A stretch of 64,000 nucleotides of DNA from Rhabdophis nuchalis. Taxonomy: Eukaryota; Chordata; Lepidosauria; Squamata; Natricidae. Shown here piece by piece: positions 51,719-62,759 of this stretch. Position 1 is the first letter of the stretch, and every line of letters begins with the position of its first letter. Below the pieces are notes generated by a model that was not told where the DNA came from, did not search any database, and saw nothing but the letters and a program-made list of their open reading frames with translations. The stretch is taken from assembly GCA_039707465.1 (NCBI GenBank), contig CM077646.1:75788715-75852714 (forward strand), given 5' to 3'. Made by a program: the position numbers and the translations under genes.

Positions 51719-52662
51719 TTTACGTAGTCATAAAATGACAGTCCAAATGAATGAGTTTACCTTTATCTAGTTTTACTCAGGTGTAAACCATTAGTTTGAG
51801 AAGATTTGTTTGCATAGGCTGAAGCAATGAATCAGTAGTTTTGAATCTTCAGGCGTGGACCTGTTGTTTTCATCTGACAACAAATGAGCTACAATGATTG
51901 TTGCAACGTAGTAAAATTTTGAAATAAACATTGCTCTAATTTGAATAAAACAGAGTTCTTTTTCCTGAATTTGGATTTAATCAACTAACATTGCACTTCA
52001 AGGGAATGATAATATAAGGATGTGTGGGTGTGATGTTTGTATCCAGATGTTTGGTACAAAAGGTAAATAGACTAATATATGGAATTGGAAGGTTGTCTTC
52101 TAGAAAATGCTTAAGGTAGCTTGTTAGCTTAGTTTAGATAACATCATTGCTTGGCTGAATTTGTATGTTCTCATTATTTTATTAGATGTTGCTTGTTTAT
52201 AGTTTCCATACTTTCACTGCAGAGCTTGATTTTTTTTTGTTTATTTTATCGCTATAGGAATCTGAAACTATAAATAAGAAGTAAATATATTGGCCACATC
52301 TAATATTATGCCTTTCACACAGCAGTTTCCTCTTTGTAGCCTCTTCGCCCTTGCAGTCTTTCTCCAGTCAAGACTGTCCCCAGTATTTTGAAGCAAAGTT
52401 TGAGGTGGTAAAATGAACGGAGAAGAATCTATTTACTAGTGACTTTTTTTTGCTGACAAACAATATTAAGAACATCTAATAGGATAGGTATTTTTATAGT
52501 GTTTACATATCTGTGGGTTTTCTATGTAAGTAATTATTCAATTATGATTTAATGCTGGTCTTCTGCACTTCAAATTTTATAATCAGTTTGTAGTTTTCAA
52601 ATATTAATGGAATTTTCTTTGAAATGGAGAATGTTACAAGATGGTTATACATATTCATCGTT
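51719..52662. other. Host non-coding DNA
   Basis: A+T-rich, nothing supportable. Confidence 0.5.
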
Positions 52663-55422
52663 CATGACCTTGTGTCAGAGGGGGAGCCGGACCTGGTGGG
52701 AATTGCGGAGACCTGGTTGGGCCACGAGGGTGGACTTCCCCTCGTTGAAATGTGCCCACCAGGTTACCGCGCTTTTCATCAGCCCTGGGCCCTAGGTAGG
52801 GGTGGTGGGGTAGCGGTCATTGTAAAGGAAGGTCTTGAGCCGAGAGAGACCATTGTGCCACAGACTACCGGTTGTGAGTCCCTCTGTGTGAAGTGGGGGC
52901 TAGGGAGGCAGTTGGACTTGCTGGTTGTATACCTGGCTCCCCGCTATGTAGCAGCAGCCCTGCCCGAGCTCCTGGAGGTGATCGCCACGGTGGCAGTTGA
53001 GACCCCCAGACTTTTAGTCATGGGGGACTTTAATCTGCCATCGGTGGGCGAATCATCCGAGGTAGATCGGGAGTTCATGGCTTCCATGACGGCCATGGAC
53101 CTGACCCAACTAATTCAAGGCCCCACTCACAAGGGTGGACATACACCGGATCTCATCTTTGTCTCAGGCCAATGGAAGAGTGATCTGGGTATAGGGGATA
53201 TAGTCATCACACCCTTGTCATGGTCAGACCACTCACTTCTCCGGCTCGACTTTCCGACCGCTGCTCCCCTCCGCGGGGAGGCGGAACCTGAGTCACCAAT
53301 CTGGTTCCGCCCCAGGCGCCTGATGGACCCGGACGGGTTCCAAACGGCGCTTGGGCCAGTTCCTGTACCCCTGACCCGCGCCCCGATGGAGGACCTCGTG
53401 GCCGCATGGAATATTGCGACCACGGGAGCCTTGGATCGGGTTGCACCCTTGCGGCCTCTCTTGCGGCGCCGAAACACCCTGGCTCCTTGGTTTACCGAGG
53501 AGCTACGGGTGATGAAACGCCGCAAGAGATGCCTAGAGGGAAGATGGAGGTCTACCCATTCTGAATCTGACCGGACACAGGTAAGAGCCCATTTACGGAC
53601 TTACATTGTGGCGCTGAGAGCAGCCAAACGTCATCATTGTGCTGCTCTCATAGCATCCGCAGACAACCGCCCTGCCGCCCTGTTTAGGGTGACCCGCTCC
53701 CTCCTTCAACAGAGGGTGCGGGAAGCCCCGCTACAGGGTAGAGCAGAGGAATTTGTGATTTTTCTGCAGGAGAAAATCGCTCAGATACAGAATGAGCTAG
53801 CCCCCATTCATGGCCCAGTGGGATGCCACGGGACAGATCTTGTTTGGGAGGAGTTTGACTCCGTTACTTCCGAGGATATGGACAGGTTACGTGGGCGACT
53901 GCGAGCCACCACATGTTTATTGGACCCGTGTCCCTCCTGGCTTGTACTGGCATCCTGGGAGGTGACACGAGGCTGGCTCCAAGAGGTTGTCAACGCATCC
54001 TTAAGTGAGGGTTCCTTGCCTGCTTCCCTAAAAGAAGCGATGGTGAGGCCCCTCCTTAAGAAGCCCTCTTTGGATCCAGCTCTTTTGAACAACTATCGTC
54101 CAGTCTCCAACCTTCCCTTTTTGGCGAAGGTTGTTGAGAGTGTGGTGGCACAACAGTTTCCCCGTCACCTGGAGGAAGTTGATTATCTAGATCCGCGCCA
54201 GTCCGGCTTTCGGCCTGGGCATAGCACCGAGACGGCATTGGTCGCGTTGGTCGATGATCTCTGGAGGGCCAGAGATGGGGGTTGTTCCTCCATCCTGGTC
54301 CTATTAGACCTCTCGGCGGCTTTCGATACCATCGACCATGGCATCCTATTGCATCGGCTGGGGGGGTTGGGGGTGGGAGGCACCGTTTTACGGTGGTTCT
54401 CCTCCTACCTCTCTGGCCGATCGCAATTTGTGTTGGCAGGGGGGCAGAGGTCGACCGCGAGACCCCTCACATGTGGGGTGCCTCAGGGGTCGGTCCTCTC
54501 GCCCCTCCTGTTTAACACATATATGAAGCCGCTGGGTGAGATCATCCGTGGTTTTGGGGTAGAGTACCATCTATACGCTGATGATACTCAGTTGTATATA
54601 TCTACCCCAAACCACCCCAACGATGCCGTAGCGGTGATGTGCTGGTGCCTGGAAGCCGTACGGATCTGGATGGGAAGTAACGGACTCAGGCTCAACCCGA
54701 CCAAGACCGAGTGGCTGTGGTTTCCGGCTGCCCGATTCAACCAGCTGACTCCATCGCTGGCCATAGGGGGCGAACATCTTGCCCCTGTGGATGGGGCGCG
54801 CAATTTGGGTGTCCTCCTGGATGCCCGGCTGTCCATGGAAGATCAAGTGACAGCCGTGGCCAGGAGGGCGTTTTACCAGGTTCGCTTGGTTCGCCAATTG
54901 CGCCCCCTATTGGATCGGGACGCCCTTCGCACAGTCACTCATGCGCTCGTGACATCCCGACTGGACTATTGTAACTCTCTCTACATGGGGCTTCCCTTGA
55001 GGTGCACCCGGAGACTTCAGCTAGTTCAGAATGCAGCCGCGCGAGCAATTATGGGGACCGCAAGGTCTATCCACGTAACACCGCTCTTGCGTGAGCTGCA
55101 CTGGCTGCCTGTCGTCTTCCGGGTGCGCTTCAAGGTGTTAATCATCATCTTTAAAGCGCTCCATGGCTCGGGACCTAGCTATCTGCGGGATCGGATCCTG
55201 CCTCATACATCCTCACGGCCGATTCGCTCCCACAGAGAGGGACTTCTCCGGGTGCCGTCCACTAGACTTTGTCAGCGGGCGACGCCCAGGGGAAGGGCTC
55301 TCTCTGTGGCGGGCCCGGCCCTCTGGAACGACCTTCCCCCCGATATTAGAACGACCACGGACCTCCGCTCCTTCCGTCTTAAATTAAAAACTCACTTTTT
55401 CTGTCTGGCCGGCCTGGGATAG
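52624..55422 (+). CDS. L2 endonuclease-reverse transcriptase (ORF2)
   Basis: A 932-codon open frame; the first 13 codons come from flanking host DNA and the L2 part starts near residue 14. Endonuclease (AP-type): GIAETWL with catalytic Glu (about 29), MGDFNLPS, SDHSLLRL. RT: NYRPVSNLPFLAKV (about 490), LLDLSAAFDTIDHG (about 561), VPQGSVLSPLLFN, HLYADDTQLYIS (catalytic YADD about 650), LNPTKTEWLW, and the end motif WNDLPPDIRTTTDLRSFRLKLKTHFF. No stop or frameshift. 5' truncation removed only the endonuclease start, so target cutting is probably lost. The YADDTQLY wording is typical of the L2 clade. Confidence 0.95.
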   Translation: MENVTRWLYIFIVHDLVSEGEPDLVGIAETWLGHEGGLPLVEMCPPGYRAFHQPWALGRGGGVAVIVKEGLEPRETIVPQTTGCESLCVKWGLGRQLDLLVVYLAPRYVAAALPELLEVIATVAVETPRLLVMGDFNLPSVGESSEVDREFMASMTAMDLTQLIQGPTHKGGHTPDLIFVSGQWKSDLGIGDIVITPLSWSDHSLLRLDFPTAAPLRGEAEPESPIWFRPRRLMDPDGFQTALGPVPVPLTRAPMEDLVAAWNIATTGALDRVAPLRPLLRRRNTLAPWFTEELRVMKRRKRCLEGRWRSTHSESDRTQVRAHLRTYIVALRAAKRHHCAALIASADNRPAALFRVTRSLLQQRVREAPLQGRAEEFVIFLQEKIAQIQNELAPIHGPVGCHGTDLVWEEFDSVTSEDMDRLRGRLRATTCLLDPCPSWLVLASWEVTRGWLQEVVNASLSEGSLPASLKEAMVRPLLKKPSLDPALLNNYRPVSNLPFLAKVVESVVAQQFPRHLEEVDYLDPRQSGFRPGHSTETALVALVDDLWRARDGGCSSILVLLDLSAAFDTIDHGILLHRLGGLGVGGTVLRWFSSYLSGRSQFVLAGGQRSTARPLTCGVPQGSVLSPLLFNTYMKPLGEIIRGFGVEYHLYADDTQLYISTPNHPNDAVAVMCWCLEAVRIWMGSNGLRLNPTKTEWLWFPAARFNQLTPSLAIGGEHLAPVDGARNLGVLLDARLSMEDQVTAVARRAFYQVRLVRQLRPLLDRDALRTVTHALVTSRLDYCNSLYMGLPLRCTRRLQLVQNAAARAIMGTARSIHVTPLLRELHWLPVVFRVRFKVLIIIFKALHGSGPSYLRDRILPHTSSRPIRSHREGLLRVPSTRLCQRATPRGRALSVAGPALWNDLPPDIRTTTDLRSFRLKLKTHFFCLAGLG

Positions 55423-55618
55423 TCTCCCTGTCTTGGGGTTTTATTGGGTAGTTTTTAGCTTTTAGTTTTATGGGAATTTTAGCACGGGTTAAATTTAATT
55501 TGGTTTTAGAATTGTTTGTATATTTTTTACTGTTTTTATTCTGCCTGTGCACCGCCCCGAGTCCCCATGGGGAGAGGGAGCGGTTTATAAGTATTAAAAT
55601 TATTATTATTATTATTAT
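52663..55618 (+). mobile_element. L2 LINE, nearly full coding region, young
   Basis: Alignment with the copy at 63262 begins at CATGACCTTGTGTCAG, so the host-element junction is at about 52662. The 3' UTR carries GCCTGTGCACCGCCCCGAGTCCC and TTTATAAGTATTAAAATT, ending in (ATT)n at 55600-55618. The overlap with 63262-64000 is nearly identical, pointing to recent activity. Confidence 0.96.
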
Positions 55619-55909
55619 AAATTTATACAGCAACCCACCTTATTAAAATTATGTATGTTACTTAATCAGAAGATCATCTTACATGTTCTTTTTCCAAACC
55701 CTTTCAGGAATACATGTATATGTGTAAGTATGTAGATATTTCCTGATTTACTTTGAGAAATTTGAGAGCATGCACAGTGTGTGAGCAGTTGTAAATAAGA
55801 AACATATTCTTTAATTGAAAAAATATTTATAGTACCATACAGTATAGTGCAATATTATGCTCCTCTGTCTTCTGCTACTTAATTATTTTGTATTGTTCTA
55901 ATTTTATAG

Positions 55910-55972
55910 AAGAAACGCAAGCAGAGTACCCAGGATGAAGATGCAATCAGTGTGTGTAACTTTGATTCAAGC
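55910..55972 (+). CDS. ARHGEF3: Probable ARHGEF3 N-terminal exon
   Basis: TTGTTCTAATTTTATAG precedes (AG at 55908-55909) and GTAAGTATTT follows (GT at 55973-55974). The 63 bp encode exactly 21 codons in phase 0 starting KKRKQSTQDEDAISV and ending CNFDSS. From memory this matches an alternative N-terminal exon of vertebrate ARHGEF3 (KKRKQSTQDEDAVSL...), directly ahead of the exon beginning EPSNKRVKPL; the paralogue NET1 has a related KRK...DDVVSLSSLD stretch. ARHGEF3 is a Rho guanine-nucleotide exchange factor acting on RhoA/RhoB through DH-PH domains, which would lie to the right of this window. The name rests on a short match. Confidence 0.72.
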
Positions 55973-58900
55973 GTAAGTATTTGGAACATGGAATTGTTTA
56001 ACGAAGTTGTCCAATTTGTTTTGTTAATATAATGTATTGCTCACTATCTCAGTTCAAACAAGTGGAATGTGTTTTGTTTGTTGAATGTCCTAGTTGTATG
56101 GTCCAGCTTGAAACCAACATAGGAGCTCTATATTGATTATATTTAAATTGCAAAGCTAATGTTTCGATGTGTTAATGCAAACTTGAAGGGTGCAAGCTTG
56201 TAAGGCTAAGATGATATGGTTGGGAAATAGATTGTTTCTTTGTTTATCAATGCTTGTGGTTGCATAACAGTGTTATAGTTTCCCCAGCCTCCAGATATAT
56301 GGATGCTCCAAATTTTAACCACAGCTGATAATTGTAACAGTTGGGGTTCACATATTTGGATAGCACTTAGGACAGAATGGGCTGATTTGTAGCATCGCAG
56401 GAAACCTAAAAAGAAGAAAGACAAGAATCCCTGAAAAGGAAGTTAAGTTGTTGACTATATATAAGAAAGAGTTTTCTAATTTAAGTTTCACACTGAGTAA
56501 TAATGCTTTGCTAAAGTGATCTTAATTTCTGGCAACTTCTGAGTAGAATGGTTAATCACCAACCATCATCACTATCCATAATTTATTCAAGCTAAGCATC
56601 TCTAAGAGTGCAGAACAAAGGCTATATTAAAATCAGAACTAGCTAGATAATGTAAACACGTCCTATTTTAGATCTCTTTATCACAATGTTTTCCAATTTG
56701 GACTGGCCAGAAATAGCCTGCATTCAAAGGAATTCAGAATAGAATTCAAAATTAGTTAAAGATGGCTGGTTCACTAACCATATCACTTGAGGTGAGGAAC
56801 AGCCGTAAGTGAGGAATATTCATGTTAAGCAAGGTTCATGACTTAATGGATGTGAGAATGAAATTGCTTTTATTATAACTTAATTGCTAATCATCAACTG
56901 TTGGACACAATTGAATGAATAACATCACCATATAACAATAATCAAACAATTTAATTTAAAAATTGATTTATGTATAAATAAAGTATACAAACACATGCAT
57001 GCATAAGTTCCATTCAAGTATTCATCAAAAATAGTATCAGTAAGAAGCAGCTTGTTTCCAGATAGGAGATGAATTAGCTAGCATTGTTTCCTACCAGTTT
57101 GCTTTTGGAAGCCATTATCTAATCTGAGAAACAGATTAAATTTAATAAACTCCCTAAGAATTTTGATAAGCGTATTTTCTTGTGTCTAAGCAAAGCCAGC
57201 ATTTCCCCTGTCCCCCACTGTTCTCAGTAATTTCAGCCTCTCCCTTCTGATTTACCAGAAGCTTTAGTAAGTTTGCCTTAGCAATTTAATCAAATAAACT
57301 AATGCTTATATGTAATTCTAGACTATTATGTTCTGCTAAATTATAAAGAAGGAAGAAGTAGTATGAGCATGATGCTTTTTTATAATATATTAAATTGTGG
57401 CATGATGTATACAGGCAGGCAGACTGAATCATGAAATCCCCCTATTCTGAAAACAGGAGTTTTGAGATGGCAAACTATGATTTAATCTGGTGAAACTATG
57501 TGCTTTTCAGGGCACTACTTTGACCTAAATTCAAATATTCTAATCTATCTAAATTGATAGTTCAAAGTATAGTTAACCAATACAAGTAATTTGTAATGTG
57601 CTCAGAAAAATTTGTGTGGAAATCTTTAACTAATAAACACTTAATTTGTAGGAGAATACTACCATACACAATTCCTATTTTGTGTATTCTTTATCAAATT
57701 TCTAATTTTTTTTTAGAAATCTATAAATTCTACAGTTTTATTTTATCTACCCCTTGAAAGATATAAGAGTTATACCTGATACTGTGGAGAAGATATAAGC
57801 TAAAATATAACCTACTGAAAGTAAGAGAAGTGAAAAGAAAGTAAAAATTGAAATATGCACGTAGAATTAGATTGAAAAAGAAGATGCTGGCTTACAATTG
57901 ATATTGCTGATAAATAGGAACCATTTTAATTAAGAAAGAGTTTGTCATTGAGATCTGCTGCATAATATTGCAAATTTATTAAACAAATAGTGCAGAGATA
58001 CAATTTACTAGTTGGAATCTACCAACTAGTAGCAAATAAATATTGAGAAATATTTGTGTGACTTTCTTACATTTAGTTTGTGCTATATTCTCCATATACA
58101 AACTTGAATTGCATTTTTGTTGGGTTGATTAAGTAATACACTACTGTCTCATAATCAAAAATAGTTTTTAATTACATCTGTTAAGTAATCAGAGCAATTA
58201 ATGGTATTGAATGCTTTCTTCATTGTAGGAATTCTTTTCTGCTTTGTGTGTTCATAAAGTTGAGAGAAGTATAAATAAAACATTGATGATCAGCATAAAA
58301 GGTTTTGTAAATACTGGAGAATTTTAGTGGAAATGCTTAAACAGATTAATATAAAGGAAAATATTAAAATGTTTAGAATATTTGTGTTTTTATTAGATAT
58401 ATTAAGGTTTGTCTCAGTTCAGGGATGCAAAAATGTGCAGTCTTTTTTGCAGTCATTTGATTGAGTGGGGCAAAGTGTCCAGGCTTTAGGGTGGCATTTA
58501 TTGGAATTTGGATAGGTTCAGTGCAAAAAGGATTTGTTATGCTTTGCAGCAATGAGGACAATCATGTCACCTCTTAAACTGTTCTCTACAACCTCCAGGC
58601 CTCACTTATTTTGGAAGTTCAACCTTTAAGCTTAAAGTCTGGAGCGGCCTTATGTCAACAGAAGTTGCACACTCGTGTCTTAATTTGAAGACCAATTTCT
58701 CAATACTTCTAAATTTTTCTTCAGTTACTCATTTAAAAAAAAAGATTGCATTGTTAGTACTGCTTTGGACAACAGCATTTAAAATATTCTTGTTCTGGAT
58801 TCCTGTTTGGAAAATGTTTATTTTCAAAAAAAAAAATTATCGTAGACATTCCTTCATGTGATTGACATGCATATATAACTTACTTGTTTTTCTAGTTGGT

Positions 58901-59411
58901 TACTAAATATAATTTGATAAGAAATTGTGGTATTTGCATTTTGAAAGAAAGTGAAATATATGAAGGATTTAAATCTAGTTTTGGTAGCAGTGATTCTCAT
59001 ATACTTCCTCTGCAATTGCCTTGAATTTGGGGGGTTGGGGTTGGGTGGTGGTTTGATTAGTGGTCAATATTTGTAGCCATATTGCATTTCTGGTTTTTAA
59101 AAAGTAGCTTTCTAGAATCTGAGTTGATGTAAGTTAGCCCACTAACTTACTGAAATTTCTGAGTGTTGGTAAACTCTGATGGGGTATTTCATTTACTCAC
59201 TAATTTCTTCTGTGATTATTTTGTCCAGAGAATAAATTTTGCTCACTCCCTCTGTATTTAAATGTGTCAATATTAATTTTCATTAAAGAATAATACATAT
59301 GCAAAGCCTATATTTTCCTCCACTTTTCTTGAAATCTCTTCTTCAAACTGTGTCTCACAGTTGCCTTTTCGTAATATATCAGTGCAGAACACAGATTTCA
59401 TGGTTTCATTA
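55973..59411. other. Probable intron following the 55910 exon
   Basis: A+T-rich, with no further exon found. No sequence resembling the expected next exon (EPSNKRV) was seen up to 64000. Confidence 0.5.
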
Positions 59412-60155
59412 CAGGTAATCCCCAGGTTATGAGCGTTCCCTTAGTGAAAGCTCAAAGCTATGTGATAAGTGCCTCCTAGTGTTTATAAACAAATCTCAAA
59501 ATTACGAATATTGCAGCACTATGGTAGCCGTTCGCTCTTACGAACGACTGCAGAGGCTCTGCAATATTCACCCCATCCCCCCCATCAAGCGTTTTGGTGA
59601 CAAAATATGCGGCCCTCCAGGCCTCCTTTCTCATCTTCAGAGCCCTTTTCAAGCCATTCACGTGAACTTCCAGTCCACAATTTTTGCCACTAAATGGATT
59701 GAAAGGGGCTCTGGAGGCTAGAAAGGAGACCTGGAGGGCCACGTATGGCCTTCCATGCCTCCTTTTTCAAGAAGAATCCTTCTTCAAGCCCTTTGCTGAA
59801 GAGAAAGGAGGAAGCAAGCAAAGAAACTGGCCAGAGAGATGGCAGATCTTCATAAGGTAAGTCACTAGTTATGGCAGGATGGGGGAGGAAGCAATTGTGA
59901 GGACCCCAGGGGAGGGAGAATGAAGTATCTGTGAGTCGGGAGCAAGCCTTGGGTGGTCTGAAGTAGGTGGCTTTTTCTATTACTAGGCCCCCTACGGCCT
60001 TCCCTAACCTGAGATACCTCATGTTCATTTAATGAGCTGTGCATTCGATAAGGAGGGAGTGATCATGTTTATTGTACAAGATTCACTCCTATGAATCCTC
60101 GGGTTATGAATAGAATGGGCAGGATCCATCACATTAGTAACTCGAGAACTACTTG
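59412..60155. mobile_element. TA-flanked TIR element, 744 bp
   Basis: TA|CAGGTAATCCCCAGGTTATGAGC at the left and the inverse of CAAGTAGTTCTCGAGTTACTAATG at the right, with TA at 59410-59411 and 60156-60157. Sub-terminal TTACGAA / CGGGTTATGAA words recur inside. Two purine-rich copies of a GGAGGCCTGGAGGGCC-like phrase lie in opposite orientation (59610-59640 and 59725-59745). No transposase. Confidence 0.75.
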
Positions 60156-60159
60156 TATT

Positions 60160-60689
60160 TTATATTCTAAATAGGACTATTTCTGCTCCTGTGTGGACCA
60201 CCACTTTAATGGGGGTGCTCTGCCCCTGAAGTGGTTAGTTGCTGTTTTTGAAGAATAGTTCTCCAGTTTTATAATGTTCCCAATAAATATATTGAATCAT
60301 ACCACATTGTCTACGTAATAGAAATATCACACTAGTAAATATTTTAAATTTGCTTTGTTTCAGATGCTATTTTTCTTAAATGCTCAAAATAGTCAATATT
60401 AGTGTATTAATAATACATTCCATCATTATTAAAGCAATATGTTAATGTCATAATGAACATTAAGTTGAAAAACATCCAATTTTAAAACTTTCTTTGTTCC
60501 CTTAAATGGAAGTTTAAATAATTTAAATTCTTGAGGACTCAACCTACTGCCCTTTCAAGTCTCTTGATGAAGAGTGGTAGCTCAGAACTTGTGGAGTTTG
60601 CTTGGTTTGATTAAAGGGTTCACGGTGCCTTAATATTTACTGTTGGTGTTATGCTTGTTTACTTGGCGTGTATTAAAAGTAGATTAGCT
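60160..60689. other. Host non-coding DNA
   Basis: A+T-rich, nothing supportable. Confidence 0.5.
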
Positions 60690-61330
60690 ATATTTTGTTT
60701 TGAAAAAGTTTTATTGGGTTTTACAAATTTTAGAAGAAATAGGAAAAGGGTATAAGGTGATACAAAGACATTTTGAAAACCTCTATGTCGGAGGTATTGG
60801 CCCCCTCCGAGGCTTCATTAAAAAAAATAGATAATACAATAAATTTTTCATTTGTTCTACAAAGTGGAAAGAGATACAGATATTTTAATTTAAAATCTAT
60901 GCAATCAATCATTTATAAACATCCAAATAAAAGTTACACTAAACAAAAATAAAGTCACTTGTGAGATCTAAGTCTTTTGGCAATTGTGTCTTCCTCTCCC
61001 TGACCTCCAGTGGGCGGAGCCGTGGCCCCCTCCGTTCCCCCAGTTTCATCCTCCAGGATTGAGGAATGTTTTTTGAGAAAGGCGTCCGCCTCTGCAATTG
61101 TTTTAATTCTTACCCTCCTTCCCTCCCAGAACACCAACATTCCCTCAGGCATCACCCACTTGAACCACACCAGTAGATTAGCTATATTGACTTGATTATA
61201 AACTTTGAATCCAGATGAATACTCTCCTGCTGTGTTACAAATTAAAGGCACATATGTATAATTCATCAGTGTACATCCCTCTTTTTTATTTTTTGCATTC
61301 TGTTTACCATAGTTCAGCAACACATTCAGT
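60690..61330 (-). mobile_element. L1-like fragment carrying an ORF1-type coding end
   Basis: A minus-strand frame (61323-60955, 122 codons) includes FKVYNQVNIANLLVWFKW, MPEGMLVFWEGRRVRIKT, EADAFLKKH and an Arg/Lys end. The W..P.G...W.G...RI.T..EA..FL pattern resembles the C-terminal domain of L1 ORF1p. After its stop the element runs about 250 bp and ends in AACTTTTTCAAAAC. No ORF2 follows. The identification is tentative. Confidence 0.4.
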
Positions 61331-61949
61331 TTACATTTATAAGAACAGTAATAATCTGTTCTGTAGTGATTAGAAATTCTTACCGTTTAGCAGGAAAGAA
61401 TGCTCATAAGGCTAAAACAATGACCAAAAAAATTGAGAGATAATATTGATACTTTTAATAAGTAGGTTACAGGTATGGTGGCAAGGGTTACTATTGATAT
61501 TACTGTTAAAATAAGAGGAAATGTAAGTTGACAGTAGAAAAAGTCTGAGGGATCAGGGGTTTTAATCCAATGTCCCAATTTTTAAAAGGACTACCTAGTT
61601 ACAGGAAAAAGAAGGCAATGTGCTATTTTCTCCATTTATGTGTGGGAGAGGCATTTTAATGATGGGGATGGCGTGAGAAGCCTCTGGAACAAGCCAATAG
61701 CATTACCATGAATTCTCTTGATGAGAGATGAGACAAAAGGTATAACTGCCCTTTTAAAATGCAATTTGAAGAATTAGATACTCACTTGGTCTGAAGTTTA
61801 ACTGAGCATCATTATGAGTTTGCCTTTTTAAAAATTAGAGCTACCTTTATGCTTTTTATTGTATACTTGTACATCAATAATCTAGCCATGTAAGAAGTAT
61901 TTTAATAATGCTTGTTGCTTTTCCCTGGAAAGACTAGAAATTGGACATA
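61331..61949. other. Non-coding, possibly further decayed L1-like 5' sequence
   Basis: No clear motif. It may continue the element on its right or be host DNA. Confidence 0.35.
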
Positions 61950-62342
61950 TGGCTAGTCCTCACTTAATGAACCTAATTGGGACTGGAAACTCCATCATTT
62001 AGTAATGCAATTATTAAATGAAACTTCTCTTTAGCAATGGCAATCCCAACACTCCTGGCTATCATTATGAAGCAAGATATCACATGACCATGACTTGCAA
62101 CCTCCTGCTAACTTCCCCATTGATTTTGCTTATCAGAAGCTGGAAAGACACAAATGGTGATCACAGGACTATGGGAGGCAGTGACCATTGTAAATGTGTA
62201 AATGTTGCTAAGTGTCCTCATTGTGATCATATGACTGCAGAGATGCTGCAGTGGTTGTGAGTGAGACGACCTGTCTTAAATCACTTTACAACACTGTCAT
62301 AACTTCAGTTGTTAAACAAATGGTCTAAATGAGGACTAGCTG
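61950..62342. mobile_element. CAGGTARTYC-family TIR element
   Basis: GGCTAGTCCTCACTTAATGA at the left and the inverse of CAGCTAGTCCTCATTTAGACC at the right. The interior phrases GGGACTGGAAACTCCATCATTTAG and CACATGACCATGACTTGCAACC match the copy at 10548-10938. Confidence 0.75.
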
Positions 62343-62439
62343 CTTAGTCTTCAAAACTATCTTCTTACCGGTAGTTAGTGTTCTCATATCCCTTTTAGCT
62401 CATTAGCTTGTTATTTTTATTTATTTTATTATTTTTTAT

Positions 62440-62755
62440 TTTTTAATTTTTTTAATTTTTTTCATTTTATTGAAAAAGTTTTACAAGAACATACATTTCC
62501 CCTTTCCCCCCCCTCCCCATACATGTAAAATAAATCAAATACAAATACTATACCCCCCCTCATCCCAACCCTCCTAATATGAATTACTCACAAAATAGTA
62601 TTATCCAAATATCCCCATCTTCTAAACTAATTATGCAAATATATTTCCCTCCCCTAACCACCCTAACCCTCCCCCTACCTCCCAATCCAACCCACCCCAC
62701 TGACTTCCGCTATACTCCACTCTGATAATTCCAAACAACCCAGATATTATCTTCT
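62440..62755 (-). mobile_element. L1-like 3' tail fragment
   Basis: TTTTATTGAAAAAGTTTTACAAGAAC, similar to 60700-60730, followed by C-rich CCCTTTCCCCCCCCTCCCC and CCTCCCCCTACCTCCC. It looks like the complement of a G-rich LINE 3' UTR. Abuts the L2 5' region at about 62760. Confidence 0.45.
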
Positions 62756-62759
62756 AAGT

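Noticed and set aside
54571..54897. Frames opposite the L2 RT (also 38704-39030)
   Set aside because: Antisense shadows. The same pair appears at both L2 copies because the copies are nearly identical.
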